NCBI GenBank assembly: GCA_014529385.2
Contig: CM043943.1
Coordinates: 151,971,592 to 152,035,591 of the forward strand
Length of the DNA: 64,000 nucleotides
Direction of reading: 5' to 3'
Source of the DNA: Adiantum capillus-veneris
Lineage: Eukaryota; Streptophyta; Polypodiopsida; Polypodiales; Pteridaceae
A program made the translations under genes and the position numbers. The notes under the pieces are model-generated. The model did not search any database. It had not been told where the DNA came from and worked only from the letters and a program-made list of their open reading frames with translations. Positions 1 through 13,030 of this stretch are shown in pieces. Numbering within the stretch: the stretch's first letter is position 1; every line of letters starts with the position of its first letter.

Positions 1-153
1 GGGGAAGGCTCAAGTACAAGGTCTCAACCAAAGATCAACAAGAGGCAGAAACAAAGAAAAATAGGTCCAAAATACTACCCTCTTGGCCAAGGTGTTGAAT
101 AGTATGATATTGATGACATATGAAATCAAAAGGCCAATATATCTTTTGGTCAA

Positions 154-1079
154 TTGGTGGATTTGAATGCTAAATTGAGAAGGAAATGGACAAAATGTGT
201 GAGTATGCGGCTTCCTTCCAAGAGAAAAAAGCATCAAAGTATGGTGTCATCTTTGAGGGTTGGTTGCCCTATAGATATGGTGCCAATAGTTGAACCTATA
301 TTGGAAAAGAAAAGAAAAGTCCAAGCATATGTGGATGGTGGTGCCCAAGTGTGTGTCATGAACGAAGCTATCATGAGAAGGAAGAAGGTATCAAGATGTC
401 AATGAATGGATCAATCCATATGAGGATGGTCAACCACAAAAAAGGCAAGGTGTCTTGGGATAGCTAGAGATGTTAAGATAAAAGTCTTGGGGATTGAGTG
501 CTTAATCAACTGCTACGTGATGCAAGAGGGTGAAAATTATTACCCGATCATTTTAGGGAGGCCATGGCTTATAACCCTTGGTGCTAGGTCAGACTGTGGC
601 ATGGGCTTGATCACCATCCCCAACCAAGAGAAAGGAAGGACCGTAGTCTACAATATGAAGACACATGAGAGCCATACATAGACTTTAGTGGACATGCAAG
701 ATATAGACTTAACGGGACATGGCTCATATGACATTGATGCTTCATCTATGTCATTAAAAGAGAGTGTAGAGGGAGGTTTGATGCAATTGTGTCTTGATGT
801 ATTTGGGATAAGTGTAAAAAAGGAAGCATCCTTGCATAGTGTGGAGGTCAAGGAGAGCCTACCAAAATGAACGTAAGAAGCATGTTAGGAGAAGACTTGA
901 TGGAACAAAAAAAGAAAGAGTATGAAGATATGTTTGCAGAGTTTCCAAATATATTTGCCACTAAATACATGGAGTTTCAAGGAGCAGAAGGGGTCAAGCA
1001 AAGAATCAACCTAAAAGAAGGCATCAAGCCAAAGGTTCAAAAGCTTACAAGATTGGGGGTCATTCAAACACCAATTTAG
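154..1079 (+). pseudogene. Ty3/gypsy protease-RT remnant
   Basis: Three short open stretches in shifting frames look like pieces of a plant gypsy polyprotein. The first holds a retropepsin-like AYVDGGAQVCVMNE (about 325-366), where the usual D-S/T-G-A catalytic motif reads DGGA. The second (487-681) ends the protease with ILGRPWL. The third (867-1079) resembles the linker entering RT (KEGIKPKVQKLTRLGVIQ) and then stops. No RT palm motifs follow. This is a decayed pol fragment; the rest of the element is upstream of the window or lost. Confidence 0.6.
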
Positions 1080-2760
1080 GAATTTTGGGAATCATTCAAG
1101 TCCCATTTTACAAAAGTGTAACTTGAATCTTAGCAGTCGTTAAGCATACTGGGGTATGTTGGATTTCAATCAAGTGCATTTTTAAACCATTGGTAAGATA
1201 GGGATCCTCTACCCGCTAGGAAAAGGACTAATGAATAGGCTTTATCTTCTCTACCCCATAGTCGAGGACGACTATGATTTCAAGAGAGAGGTAATGTCAT
1301 AATTACTAATATCTAATTCTCCTAAATGATTTTCTCATGTTAAACGGATCATTTAATATGGGGAAGTACCAGGGGAGAAAAAGCTAGAATATTGGTTAAG
1401 CTGGCAGACCGGCCACAGTAGGGATCCAAAGGAGGAAAAATACAGATCCAAAGGGGGTCCATCTGCAAAAGAGCAATGTGCAAACAATGGGCTTCAAAGA
1501 CCCTAAGGTTCAGCCCATTAAGACTTCCAAAATGCTACGGTTCCAAATTCAAAGGTTGTGTCCAATGGTCCAACCCTAGGTAAAATTGGATGCTTGTGGG
1601 AAGACTCAAAAGTCTTCCCACATCCCTATCTTGATGGGGATGAGCCCTTTTAGTAGGAGATGAGAGAGAAACACACACAAACTCTCTCGCAAGCCATTTA
1701 CACAAAGGGAATAGGGGACACATGTCAACTCCCTGGCCCAGTTGCCCCCAAGGTGCATTCAAATCCTCTTGGATGGCCATAGAGGTGGACCAATGAGAAT
1801 AAGGCTAGAATAATTTTAGTTTAATTCATTTAAAAACAATTAATAAAAGAACCAATAGAAATTAACCTCTCTTAAAGACTATTGGACAATCTCCCCAGGG
1901 GTCCAATGAGCTTTCAACAGCCCAATGGCTTGCCTAATTCCTATTGGCCAAAAGACTAAGGGGTCCAATGAGAGATTAATTGATTTATTTAATTACCTAA
2001 AGCTCTCACAAAGGGGGAAAGGGGGACACATGTCAAAAGGCTAGCCATTATGCTTCTAATTTCTTATTTGCTAAGCCTGGCATGATCCAATGGGGTGCCA
2101 GCATGAGTAAAATGCATGAGGGGTCGACCAAGAGAGAGACGGGGCTGATTTTGGCAAGGCATTAACACACACACACTCACACAATCTCATGTGTGAAGCA
2201 AAGAAGACTCTCTCTCCTTCTCAAGCTTTAATGAAAAGCTCATCATCTACTCCAAGCTTGTGAGAAGGGAGGCCTACACCAACAACTCTTGGCTTTGTGA
2301 TACAAATCCAACCAAGAGCCAAGATTCAATGCATGCTCATCTCCTCTACCATGCTAATTACTAAGCTATGCTAAGCTTTTATGAGTGATTATGTGAGGAG
2401 ATACATTTCTTTCTCGTAAGAATACTCCTTCTTCCTCTCAATCTACTCTCATACCCCACTAGCTCTCACCACCTTCGAAGGAGTGTGAGGTCTTGGGTCT
2501 GAGACCATGAGGGAATTGATGTTGTGCTTTACAAGTGTGTACGTGGTGCTTGAAGCTTCCATCTTCATTGAACCAGCAAGTTATTGAAGGAACACAAAGT
2601 ATTGTATTGTAAAATGTCTCCTTTGATGGGGGAAACCTATAATACAAAGCCTTTTGAAGGGGGGACTGGCTCCATGTAAATCTTGTATGGTCAAATGTGC
2701 ACAAAAACAATCACAGAAACTAAATCAATCAAATCAAAAGCGGGAAATCCCTAAACTGTC
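1080..2760. other. noncoding, possible LTR from about 1294
   Basis: No coding segment is recognisable. A purine run (AAGAGAGAGG, 1282-1291) precedes TGTCATAATTAC at 1294, which would fit a PPT and the start of an LTR, but I could not find a matching second copy, a clear CA end or a PBS. The 1562-2091 part is unusually dense in CCAAT/ATTGG boxes. The LTR call is weak. Confidence 0.25.
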
Positions 2761-4322
2761 AAAGACTTTTGGGAAGGGAAATGAAGTCCAATTTCAATAA
2801 TTTTTTCATCAAAAGGCTACATTTACTAGGCAGAACAAGGCTAAGCAATCACAGTTACCAAATGGAGTGGAACATGAATCGCGATCCATGACCCCTCACC
2901 TCGGTTTCTAAAAATAAGTGGTGCAAGAGACTATTGTTGAAAGAACCTATATACCATAGTGATCACAAATAGAAAATGTTGTTGGACATGGATCGCAATC
3001 CTTGTCCCCCAACATGTGATAGCAGGAAAATTTCAGCACAAATCAAATTAATCTTGCCTTGGGAAATGTGCCTTGCAAATTTGAGATAAAATGGACCTTG
3101 AAGTCATCAAAAATCAATGAAAATTGGGATTTCATCTCCAAATGGTCATTTTCACTCATAGTTGGAAAAATTTAACCCAAATTCAGTAAAAAATGCACCA
3201 ATGGCTTAGGGAACATTCCTAGCAACTACCCCATAAGTTTTGTGCAAAATGGTGTCAGAACATGGATTGCGATCCATGTCCCTTTGAAGGAGATTGGTTA
3301 GCAGATGGATGCAAATTGTGTAAAGTGCTCATTAATTAGAAAATGTGTCAAATTTTTAGTGTTTGATCATTTCAAGTGCTTCAATTGTCAAGTTTAGCAA
3401 AGCCAAAGTGTCAAATGCAGAACTTGTGGTCTTGGGCAAAGTTTTGGCATCAAAAGAAGTCTCTGAACTTGTTGTAACTCAAGAAATGCCAAAAGGTGCT
3501 TGAAAATGAGACAAACTTGCTAGAGGGCTTGGAAGGTCCGAACAGACTCCAAATGGGATCGAATGCAATAGACAGCTGGGATTGAGGTTCTTCTTCAACT
3601 CCAACTCATCAGAAGAGCCAAATGCCAAATAGATTGATCATAATCAAGGATCAAAATTACCAACAAAAAACAAATATGGCAAGGTTGGACCAAACTCGTC
3701 CATAGCTTGAGAAGCTAGGTAAATTGGAGAGAAACATGTCCAAACTCGAAAATAACTTCACCAGTGTGTTAGGATATGCTATAAGAACAGGTTCCACGAG
3801 CTTCATCTAAAATGGTTGTTGAACATGGATCGTGATCCATGACCCCTTGCAAGCTTTCTAGGCAAAAAGCCTACCCTCAGGCTCCAAATGTCAGAGAAGA
3901 CCTAATCTTAGAATTTCAAATTGTTTGAACTTCAAAAGCCTTGTCAAAATGCCATAAATCTTTAACTCTAAGAAAACTTCCAAAAATTGACATGAATTTC
4001 AAACCAATAATCCAAATTCCAAAAGAAGTGAACCATAGCTTGCCAAAAGCATACTTTACCAGATGGTATCTCCAGAAGTTCAAATTTTGTTCCAACATGG
4101 ATCACAATCCATGACCCCCCTCAGTTAAAATTGACTTGCAATCACCTGATATAGTGCCTATAGTTGTTCTAGATGCATTGGTGAAGTTTGGTCAAGTTTG
4201 GACTTGTTTTGATCAAGTTATGCTCATTTTTCATTTTATGGTCAAGTTTACATTTTATTGACTTTTTTCGACAACTTTGTGGCCAACTTTTGGATTTAAT
4301 TACTTGAACTTATAATCATAGA
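2761..4322 (+). repeat. leader-like noncoding region with recurring palindromes
   Basis: This noncoding stretch lies before a gag-like pseudogene. It carries five copies of a near-perfect 18-bp palindrome, consensus CATGGATCGCGATCCATG, at 2873-2890, 2987-3004, 3261-3278, 3824-3841 and 4096-4113. Later spacings are 274, 563 and 272 bp, roughly one or two units of about 280 bp; a degenerate copy may sit near 3553. The flanks are also conserved: AAAATGGTGTT-like before, (A/T)CCCC after. The layout resembles the 284-bp repeats in the leaders of elements C and D. I infer an ancient tandem-repeat leader of a gypsy-type element. Confidence 0.6.
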
Positions 4323-4828
4323 ATGCCTCACAAACGGCCAAAAAATCAATGGGAAGCTCCACCCTACCAGGTGGTGGATACCTCCTCAAATGAGAAAGCC
4401 CACATATCCGAGCAGGAGCTAGCTAAGATACAAGGCCAATACGCCGCGGATGGGACAAAAGTAAAGACTACCATCTTTCTCAAGGAACTTTGAACGTTGC
4501 ATCAGCAATAGTAAGTCATTGAATGATCTAGGTGTCTATAGATGGACACTTTTTTTGACTACGAGCATGGGGGACCGACTTTCAGAGAGCACATGAGCTT
4601 ATGTCCTCAATTCAATACAATGAAGAGGCTACCTTGACAAACAAAGATGGCGAAGTAGTGAAAGTTAGGATCACCTCCAACATGATCAACCAAGCACTGC
4701 ATTTACCACCTAGAAAATGTAACTTGCTGCTCAAAGGCATAGACAATGACAAAGCATTCATCAAGCAGCAATGACACAAGTTCACTTACAAGGACTTGGT
4801 ATACTCAGAGACGGAGTTTCCACTATGA
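4323..4828 (+). pseudogene. gag-like retroelement N-terminal region
   Basis: An open frame starts at ATG 4323 (MPHKRPKNQWEAPPYQVVDT) and runs 56 codons to a TGA at 4491. After frame changes, a second stretch follows: MSSIQYNEEATLTNKDGEVV, then VRITSNMINQALHLPP and LLLKGIDNDKAFIKQQ, ending with stops at 4772 and 4826. The pattern of a strand, a conserved MINQALHLPP-type helix and a downstream helix resembles the plant transposon/gag-associated N-terminal domain (Transposase_32 type). Its position after a leader fits a gag gene. Identification is by eye and moderate at best. Confidence 0.4.
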
Positions 4829-6126
4829 TTAATATCCCAGCATCTGGAAGTCCAAAAGCCACCAAGATACATGGAGCCAAACCTCCACATTGCAGTGGTG
4901 ATGGCCATAGGGCTTTAGAGCAAAGAACGATTCGTTGTGACCTGGGAACTTACATAATTAAAACTCTAGTCGAAGCTAACCTCAAAAGCAGCAAAAAGGA
5001 CAAAACTTATATGAATGGAGGGCTAATGATACTCATTATCACTGTCTAAATCCGACCTTGAAGCCTATACTCATTAGATATAAGATGTTAAGGAGCATGC
5101 TTCTAGCTTTCTTGGTTTTCCTTAAACAATTTCATGATTTGTATGCTGATTTTACAAAGAGATGTAAACATTTGCCCCTTAGCATAGGTTTGGTAAACCT
5201 AATTTGGGTTTCATTAGGACTAGTATTTGCCTACAGTGCTAATTATGGTAGTAATGTGGACTTTGAGCAGGATGATTGCTACCATGTTAGAATTTCTTAA
5301 AATAATTTGCAGAGCATATATTTACGATTGAACTTCTTGCAGAGTTGTTCAAAATTTCTAAATTTTACTTAGAAGTAGATTAACTTTATGGTTTTTTTAA
5401 CTTGATATATTTTCTCCATGTGAATTGAACCATAAAACCTGAGGATCTCAGTTGAGATGGCTATTATGGGTCTTTTTGAAAATATAGACCACATACAAAC
5501 AAGATATTGTCAAATTTTCTTGTTAATAAAAAACATTGGGTTTCAGAGAATGTAAACACAAATGAGAATGTGATTATCGGTATAATGGAACTTTTGATTA
5601 TTTGACATGAAGGTCCTCTCATAGCATGATTCACTTCTCGCTTCTAAATTACAACAATTTACATCTCCGAACACTCTCTCTCTTTTGCTATTCATTTAGT
5701 ATTTGAATCCCCACTATTAGTTTTTTCGTAATTTTGACATCGGTAACAAGGGGAAGGGGCCTTTGACACCGGTCTTCCTAAGTAATGTCAGTACTGACAT
5801 GCTTGTGTTCTTGGATGGTGATGGGTAACAGGTCCTTTCCTTGGAATTACAAATGTAGTTGCAACTATAGCAGTAGATCTACAAATTGGATCGGTTCTAC
5901 ACACATAGACATGTTCTAATCTGACATATTGTATATAGACAAATTGCTGAAGTGTTAGCACATCAAATAAATTCAATAGATAGATACAAGTGTTCTATTT
6001 CTTCCCCATGTATAATGTAGCTTTTTCATTAATGATACATTATTATACATCAATAATGTCTAGTCTGGTTTATTATAGAGTTGAATAGTTTGTATAGTTC
6101 AAACTATTGTTAGACAATCAATTTAA
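4829..6126. other. noncoding, nothing recognised
   Basis: AT-rich sequence with only short chance open frames. I see no retroelement motif, RNA gene or repeat structure before the microsatellite cluster. Confidence 0.6.
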
Positions 6127-6786
<660 letters not shown>

Positions 6787-7448
6787 TTGCTTATATTCTC
6801 AAGATTCCTTTTACAAACTGACATATCTGGTATCATAATCATCATCTAGGTACTTCCCATGCATGCTCACATATGCAATCTCTTGCTCATGCTAGACTAA
6901 AGGATAAAAAAATTCTCGCTTTGAAAATCAAGGTCCAATGAATAAAGTGGAGACTCTTGATGGGCATAATGTTATCTGGGTTTAAGAACCAGGATTTTGT
7001 ACTAAGCACCTAGATTAAATCCCACTTAGTAGGGGTTATATGATTTGCCATTCCCTAGCCAATCTAATAGTATATGAAAGCACATGGTATGTATCTAAAA
7101 CTCATAAATTGAAGAAATTGCTTATATTCTCAAGATTCCTTTTACAAACTGACATATCTGGTATCATAATCATCATCTAGGTACTTCCCATGCATGCTCA
7201 CATATGCAATCTCTTGCTCATGCTAGACTAAAGGATAAAAAAATTCTCGCTTTGAAAATCAAGGTCCAATGAATAAAGTGGAGACTCTTGATGGGCATAA
7301 TGTTATCTGGGTTTAAGAACCAGGATTTTGTACTAAGCACCTAGATTAAATCCCACTTAGTAGGGGTTATATGATTTGCCATTCCCTAGCCAATCTAATA
7401 GTATATGAAAGCACATGGTATGTATCTAAAACTCATAAATTGAAGAAA
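6787..7448. repeat. perfect 331-bp tandem duplication
   Basis: Unit 6787-7117 is repeated at 7118-7448 with no difference that I can find by reading both copies base by base. The junction shares TTG with both ends, a 3-bp microhomology. The unit has no recognised coding content. Confidence 0.96.
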
Positions 7449-7880
7449 TTGACTCTACCTACCTTGAAGGTTTTTAGAAAAAGAGGAATTATCTCCTTCT
7501 GATTATAACAAGCCCTCATTTATTTTTGCATCTCACACAATGTGGCTTGCTCCCACCATTGCTAGTCCTTGCATCTTCTGCATCATAGAGCATTAGAACT
7601 CTAGAGCACCATCATGCAATTGTTGCCATGCATATCCCCTGAAAGCTAGTGTTTTGCCTACTCTCTCTCTCTTTGTATGCCTTGCTCTCTCTACTTTTTC
7701 TCTATCTTTGCATTCTCAACAAAGGTGCCCCATCATGCTGCATTCTCTACATACACACTAAGGACATGCATAGTTGAGACTTATAGTTGTCACTCTAATT
7801 CTTTGACGATTGATATGGGTAGAAATTTCCTTATTGCTGATGTAGAAGGAATATACTTGTTCAAAGAATCAAAGCCATAA
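7449..7880. other. noncoding, nothing recognised
   Basis: Includes a short CT run near 7662. A 67-codon open frame at 7677 has no recognisable motif. Homology to element D begins only at about 7881. Confidence 0.55.
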
Positions 7881-8153
7881 TCAGGAGGATCATTGTTGGT
7901 AGACAAGATTTACAAGCCCATTGTAGCCTTAGAAGCTTTTCAAGCAGGCTTGAAATCAAGTCAGACAATGGAAACAAAATGAAAAAACTATCCAACACCT
8001 TATATGGAAGCAACAAAGCTATAAGCTTACAAAAACCTAGTGCAAATCATGTAGTCAATGCTAGAAGCATAGAAACCAAAACTAGAAAACATTTGGAACC
8101 CAATAAAAGACAAAACACAACCAAAAGTAGTGGAAACCAGAAACACTAAATAA

Positions 8154-8645
8154 TTGAGAAATTCTTTAGTTGAAAATGACAAACCTGAACTGATAGCACC
8201 AGAGAGTGAGGACAGGCTAGATGGAATGCCCTTGGTGGAGGAAGATTGGCCAAATCACTTGTGGCAAAGAGTTAGAGAGGTAAACGATAGACGCTTGACT
8301 TTGAAATCAGCTCCGATCAAAGAAGTTTGGCTAAACCAACCACCTATGGAGTTAGATGGGCATTCTCTATATGGAGATTGGAGATCAAAGCAGTCAAGAT
8401 TTTCAAAAGCCCAAACACTCAAGACTTTACCCTCATACTTGGGAGACAACAAAGAAGCATCACTAGTATGCAAGATCATGAAACTGAGCAAAGTAGAAAT
8501 GGAGTTAAATGGATCGTCTCTATATGGAGATTGGAGATCAGAGCAGTCAAGCTTTCCAAAAGCCCAAACACTCAAGACTTTACCCTCATACTTGCGAGAC
8601 ACCAAAGAAACATCATTGGTATACAAGACCATGAAACTAAGTTGA
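8154..8645 (+). pseudogene. gag-protease linker with in-frame duplication
   Basis: A 163-codon open frame that matches the acidic linker upstream of the protease in element D (D reads ALDGIPLGEEDW; B reads RLDGMPLVEEDW). Codons from ATG 8346 are tandemly duplicated from 8499 with an offset of 153 bp, 51 codons, so both halves read MEL(D/N)G-SLYGDWRS...TLKTLPSYL. D has one copy. No enzymatic function is expected; it probably joins nucleocapsid to protease. Confidence 0.5.
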
Positions 8646-8756
8646 GTAAAGAAAAAATTAGATGCATAAAACCTACAGCCAATCATGTCAACACATATTC
8701 AATGTATCATGATGTTGGATGAGTTGTTGAAGATCATATCAAATCTATGAAAAGAT

Positions 8757-9403
8757 TTGTATACAACTTTAGATAAAGTGAGAATAACAAGGTTAACAAA
8801 AGAAAAGGCCGAAGAGTTGCACTTAGAAGAATCTCAAAGTAAACTTTTCAAATTTGTTGCTATGACGAAATTGGAAAATTATTGCGAGGGAAACCAGGGA
8901 AACATAACTCTTCTAGTGGAATACAATATAACCAGTATGGTTGTACTAAATAGGGAGGTAGGCATTGCCATAGCAATGAAAGTAGTCTAGGAATCCTAGG
9001 GTAGGCTAGCGATTAGGCAAGCAAGAATGAAACTGCAATTGGAAGGTGGCACATTGAACAATCCAAGGGATTGTTAGAAAACGTGATAGTCATCTCATGT
9101 AGGATTGACTAACAACACACATTTTCCATTGTAAATTTTGGAAAAAAAAAATTAAACTATGAAATCATTTTGGGACAACCTTTCATGAGACAGGTACAAT
9201 CGATGCAAGACCGAGGAAATGATTACTTATATTTCAAACAAGTTAGATCAATTACACCCATAAACTTGAAAGATCACTCTTATAAGGATTTTAAAAACAA
9301 ACCAATCCAAGAGCTTGATTCAAAAACATCGATCGATACTAAATTACCATTATGGTTAAACAATGACATGCATATTTGGATGTGTCAAGCTTCACAGAGG
9401 TAG
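8757..9403 (+). pseudogene. retropepsin-like protease, active site lost
   Basis: The N-terminal half matches the D protease (FVAMTKLENYCEGNQGNITL), but the catalytic ILDSGAGIAIA of D is replaced by VLNREVGIAIA, so the aspartate is gone. After a stop and frame change, the C-terminal half ends with ILGQPFMRQVQ (about 9158-9200), the usual ILGxPF flap-side strand. The final codons are linker. Retropepsins are homodimeric aspartic proteases that process Gag-Pol; this one cannot be catalytic. Confidence 0.6.
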
Positions 9404-9985
9404 TTTATGACGAGAAAATCTCATCTTAGATCAGAATGTAAATGATGTTGATGATTATGTACCAAAACCTTTTCTTGAATATTTGTTCGAGCCATTTGAG
9501 TAGACTCTCATTTTGGCTACCAGATGTTTGCGTCAATGAGTCCACGCGTACCTTAAGATGGCTACAACATTGTTCCAATCAGAATGGTAACCATTGTGCC
9601 ATTGGATGACCGATAAGTTTTTTCTAATTACTATTACAATGCTATAGATGAGCTAGAGGAGGAAAATCTTACCACGAAAAAGGAGCACCTTAGATAAAAA
9701 TACTACTGTATGAACGAGAAGAGAATTTCTTTGAAATTTCCAATTAGCATTGAAGATGACAACAAACATACTGGAAAAAACAAGAGAGTAAACATAAAAG
9801 AAACCAAGACATGCCAAAAATTGAGACCAAGATGCAATTTTTGATGATGGTTGATGCAAAGGATTATATTTATCAGTGAAAAAATCACAGGCAAATACCT
9901 CATCTCAAAAAGAGGCAGAACATGAGAAACCGAAGAAAAACGAAAACCATATAAAGCAAGCATAACAAAAGAAAAAGAACCTTCA

Positions 9986-10980
9986 ATGACAAGGACAAAG
10001 GGGAAATCTAACTACAAGGAGCTAAAAAGAACCTTGAAAGAGGTATGGACCACTCAAATGGAGTCCAAGAGGGACAAACAACATGCTCTCAGTGTTCCAT
10101 TGCACTACAAAAATTATACTCTGCAAGACAGAAGGATCATTGTAGAGAAACCCATGAGACAACCTAGGGAACCGGGAAAATCCTACGAAGGCCCTACAAA
10201 TGCCAAAAAGATTGACCTAGCAGGTCCTTGGGAAGAATAAAAGGCAGCTTACATAGCAACAATTTTTTCTCAAGAGGAGGAAATCCTTATCAAACTTTAA
10301 AGGAATGTAGGGATATTTTTGCATAGTCTTATGAAGATCTTAAGGGAGTATATCTTGCAATTTGTCAGCACACTATTCCTGTGCAAGATGATGCAAAGCC
10401 AAGCAAACATAGACCCTATACCTATAATGAGACATCCACCAAAAAGATCAAGAAGGTGATAGAAAAACTCAAGAAAGCAAACTTCATCCATGAAATTCAA
10501 CACATCAACTAGATGTCACCAATTGTGATCGTACCAAAGAAAAATGGAAGACTAAGAGTGTATGTATACCTCAAGAATGTGAATGTTGTGACTGTATGAG
10601 ATAAATATCCTCTTCCTAGTACTAATCCTCTTTCAAAGAGAGTGGTTGAAAAAAAACTTACTACTTCTTGGATGGATTCTCTGGATACAATAAGCTAGCC
10701 ATTGATCCTAAAGATCAGCACAAAACCACTTTTGCCATGGAATGGAAAACATTTTCTTCTAGAGCGTGCCCTTTAGGTTGACAAATGGGTCAGAAACATT
10801 TCAAAGGCAATGAGCCATGCGTTCAAAGGATATATGTCTTAGAAGTTTACATGGATGATCTGTGTGTGCAATTATCCAAGAGAGAATACCATTTTGAATA
10901 CCTCAACTTATATGAAAAATGTGGCAGTGATCATTGGAATGCCTAGACCAACAAGTTTTCAAGAAGTTCAAGCATTTAGG
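9986..10980 (+). pseudogene. gypsy reverse transcriptase, broken
   Basis: A lysine-rich linker (9986-10240) leads to the RT approach motif (SYEDLKG-like, about 10331), then AKPSKHRPYTYNE, SPIVIVPKKNGRLRVYV and, after frameshifts, the palm motif YMDD coded at 10848-10859. The thumb side has GMPRPTSFQEVQAFRGHCGY in a shifted frame. RT copies element RNA into DNA in the particle. At least three stops and several frame changes break it. Confidence 0.75.
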
Positions 10981-11013
10981 GGACATTGTGGATACTAGTA
11001 AAGATTTATCTAC

Positions 11014-11579
11014 ATGTATGTTGTCATTGCTAAGCCCATTTATGGTCTTATCACTCATATTGTATGGACTAATGACCGTAAAGAGTCATTTCAAAATCTC
11101 AAACAAGCTTTGTCTTTAACACCTATCTTGAAAACTCTAGACTGGAATAAAGTTTGTCATGTGCATATTGATGCTTTGAATTTAGTTGTTGGTAGCATAT
11201 TGGCACAACCAAGAGAGAGAACCATGGATTTTTCTATCTTATATGCTAGCAGGCAATTGAACACAACTGAGAAAAATTATACCATGACAGAGATAGAAGG
11301 ACTTGGAATGGCCTATGTAGTCAAAAATTTCAGACATTACTTATTGGCAAATAGGTTTTTCTTTATGGACCACTAGGCTCTACTTTATCTAGTCAACAAA
11401 CCAAGTAATATTGGAAGAATTGTAAGAAGATGGTTCATCATCTTAGTGGAGTTTGATTTTACAATGGTTGTTAAAAAGGGCACTATGCATCAACGAGCAT
11501 ATCAATCTATCAAGGATTACCTTAGAGAACCTCCCAAGGGGGTTGATGATGACTTGCCATATGCATACCTATTCTCAAT
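11014..11579 (+). pseudogene. gypsy RNase H domain, broken
   Basis: Reads VWTNDRKESFQNLKQALSLT, then VCHVHIDALNLVVGSILAQ with the first catalytic Asp, then EKNYTMTEIEGLGMAYVVKN with the Glu. A TAG follows in FFMDH*ALLYLV, where D has DHQALLY (CAA/CAG to TAG). Downstream VEFDFTMVVKKGT and GVDDDLPY are still readable. Order and spacing match D. Confidence 0.75.
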
Positions 11580-11659
11580 CAAGATAATCCCTAGATAGTC
11601 AAAAGATATAGTCACTCTGATGACTATAGCATAAGTAGATTCACAAATTCCACTTCCTA

Positions 11660-11995
11660 TAACACCACAATTGATCGAGCAATTGGCCATGTATCAGTTT
11701 TTGGTACGAAGAGCATATCAAAAGAACAAATATGGGATTCTATTTTTGTACATAATCCTTGAGAAACAAACCAACTACTTGAATCAAGCTCATACGTAGT
11801 AGTGGGAATCAATTTTGTAGAAGACAAACATTGAGATCACCTTGTAGCTAGAGGTTTACTAGCCAAACATGATAAGAGATGTTCATGCCTATGTAGATAA
11901 CTACTCTCAATGCAAAAAGAGAGCAATACCACATGCTACAGTGCTCCAAGTATCTACAACACCTACGTGGAGCAGATATTTGATGGAGTAATTGA
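11660..11995 (+). pseudogene. start of gypsy integrase (zinc region), truncated
   Basis: After frameshifts one reads PNMIRDVHAYVDNYSQCKKRAIPHA and TPTWSRYLME, matching the HHCC zinc-binding region and the W-S-R start of the catalytic core of gypsy integrases. The catalytic DDE residues are missing because the LTR at 12001 begins here. Weakly preserved. Confidence 0.45.
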
Positions 11996-12000
11996 TAAAT

Positions 12001-13010
12001 TGTTAATTGAGTCGACATCAGTTAACAGGAGTTGCTAAAGATTGAAGCCTTATGAATGCACATCAAAGATGAATATGAAGACGAAGTGAAGATTGGAGTT
12101 ACACACTTTTCACATTTTTCCAAAATGGCCATGTATTGTAAATTCCCGATTCAGTTCAAGCTTTTGTAATATTTTTGATGTGTTACGGGCTCAATGGAAG
12201 TTCCAAGCTGTAAAGAACAGGTCAGATAGAGTGTCTAGGTTGCAGATTTAGTAAGTTATGGAGCATCAAAGGTCTTAGGCGTCGGGACATTACTCATTTT
12301 AAACCTTGGTGGCTAAGGTATAAAAGCCAACTTTGTAAAGATTTTATTAAGTTTTTTTATAAGAAATACACAACATGAGCTAATGGTGCTCACTTCTCTC
12401 CTTCTCATGCTTCTCTACTCACTTGTCGGTTGTCACATTGCAGTGCTGTATGTTGCTCTGCAACCGCAAGTAAGAGCTCTACGCATTGATGTAAACATGT
12501 CATGGTAAACCGTAGCTTTTGGCGTTGTCAACCCGTGGCCTTATTTCATCATAAGTAGGAATTTAAGCTAGGAAATCACAAAAAAAAGCATAGGCGGGGT
12601 ATTGGGGCATCAATGCTAAGCATTTAGATGCATTCGGGGTCAGAAACCACTAGGTCAAAATCTCACTGCTGTTAATCATCGCGTTTTTTGCACTTCATCA
12701 AAAAGTGAGATTTGAGACCATAAGCATGTGTGCTTAGGTCTTATATACTTGTCCTAGAAGTTTTGTAACATTCGGATGTCGTTCGGTCATGTTTTGTTTG
12801 TCGAGATTAGTGATAGCTTTTGATGACTTAGGTCATTTGAGTGTAGCTTGTGTTAGCTGCGAGTTGTCTACTACTTTCCAAGAGATTGACATGCTCTTAT
12901 AGCCTCTAGGCACTAGTCGACTCAGCTTCGTCCCATGGATTGACAATCATGTTCATGGTTCTCGCTATGTCTGCATTAAGATAAGAGTGAGATTAGGAAA
13001 CTCACCCGCA
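12001..13010 (+). repeat. LTR of element C
   Basis: Starts TGTTAATTGA at 12001 and ends CACCCGCA before a degenerate PBS at 13013. The second half, from the TATA box on, aligns with the LTR of element D (for example GCATTCGGGGTCA and CTAGGATCACCTAGAG downstream). The first part (U3) differs. The end is fairly secure; the start rests on TGTT alone. Confidence 0.62.
12319..12326 (+). promoter_or_regulatory. LTR TATA box
   Basis: TATAAAAG in the context GGCTAAGGTATAAAAG. This is exactly where LTR similarity with element D begins (GCTAAGGTATAAAT at 55631), as expected for a conserved core promoter at the U3/R boundary. Confidence 0.45.
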
Positions 13011-13012
13011 TT

Positions 13013-13030
13013 TTGTGCCTCTATCGGGGA
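13013..13030 (+). other. degenerate tRNA-Asp primer-binding site
   Basis: TTGTGCCTCTATCGGGGA occupies the place of the PBS, 2 bp after the LTR end, as in A and D. Compared with TGGCGCCGTTGCCGGGGA it has several mismatches, so priming from tRNA-Asp would be poor. Confidence 0.4.

Larger units (their letters stand above)
7881..12000 (+). mobile_element. element B: 5'-truncated Ty3/gypsy
   Basis: Collinear with element D from D position about 60811 onward: linker, protease, RT and RNase H in the same order, then the beginning of integrase. The left end is truncated inside the gag-PR linker. The right end is interrupted at about 12000 by the LTR of element C. Many stops and frameshifts show it is inactive. 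B keeps about 1.3 kb between PR and RT that D has lost. Confidence 0.75.

Noticed and set aside
5058-5300. 80-codon frame with hydrophobic segments
   Set aside because: No homologous motif, no upstream signal and no partner gene; AT-rich chance frame.
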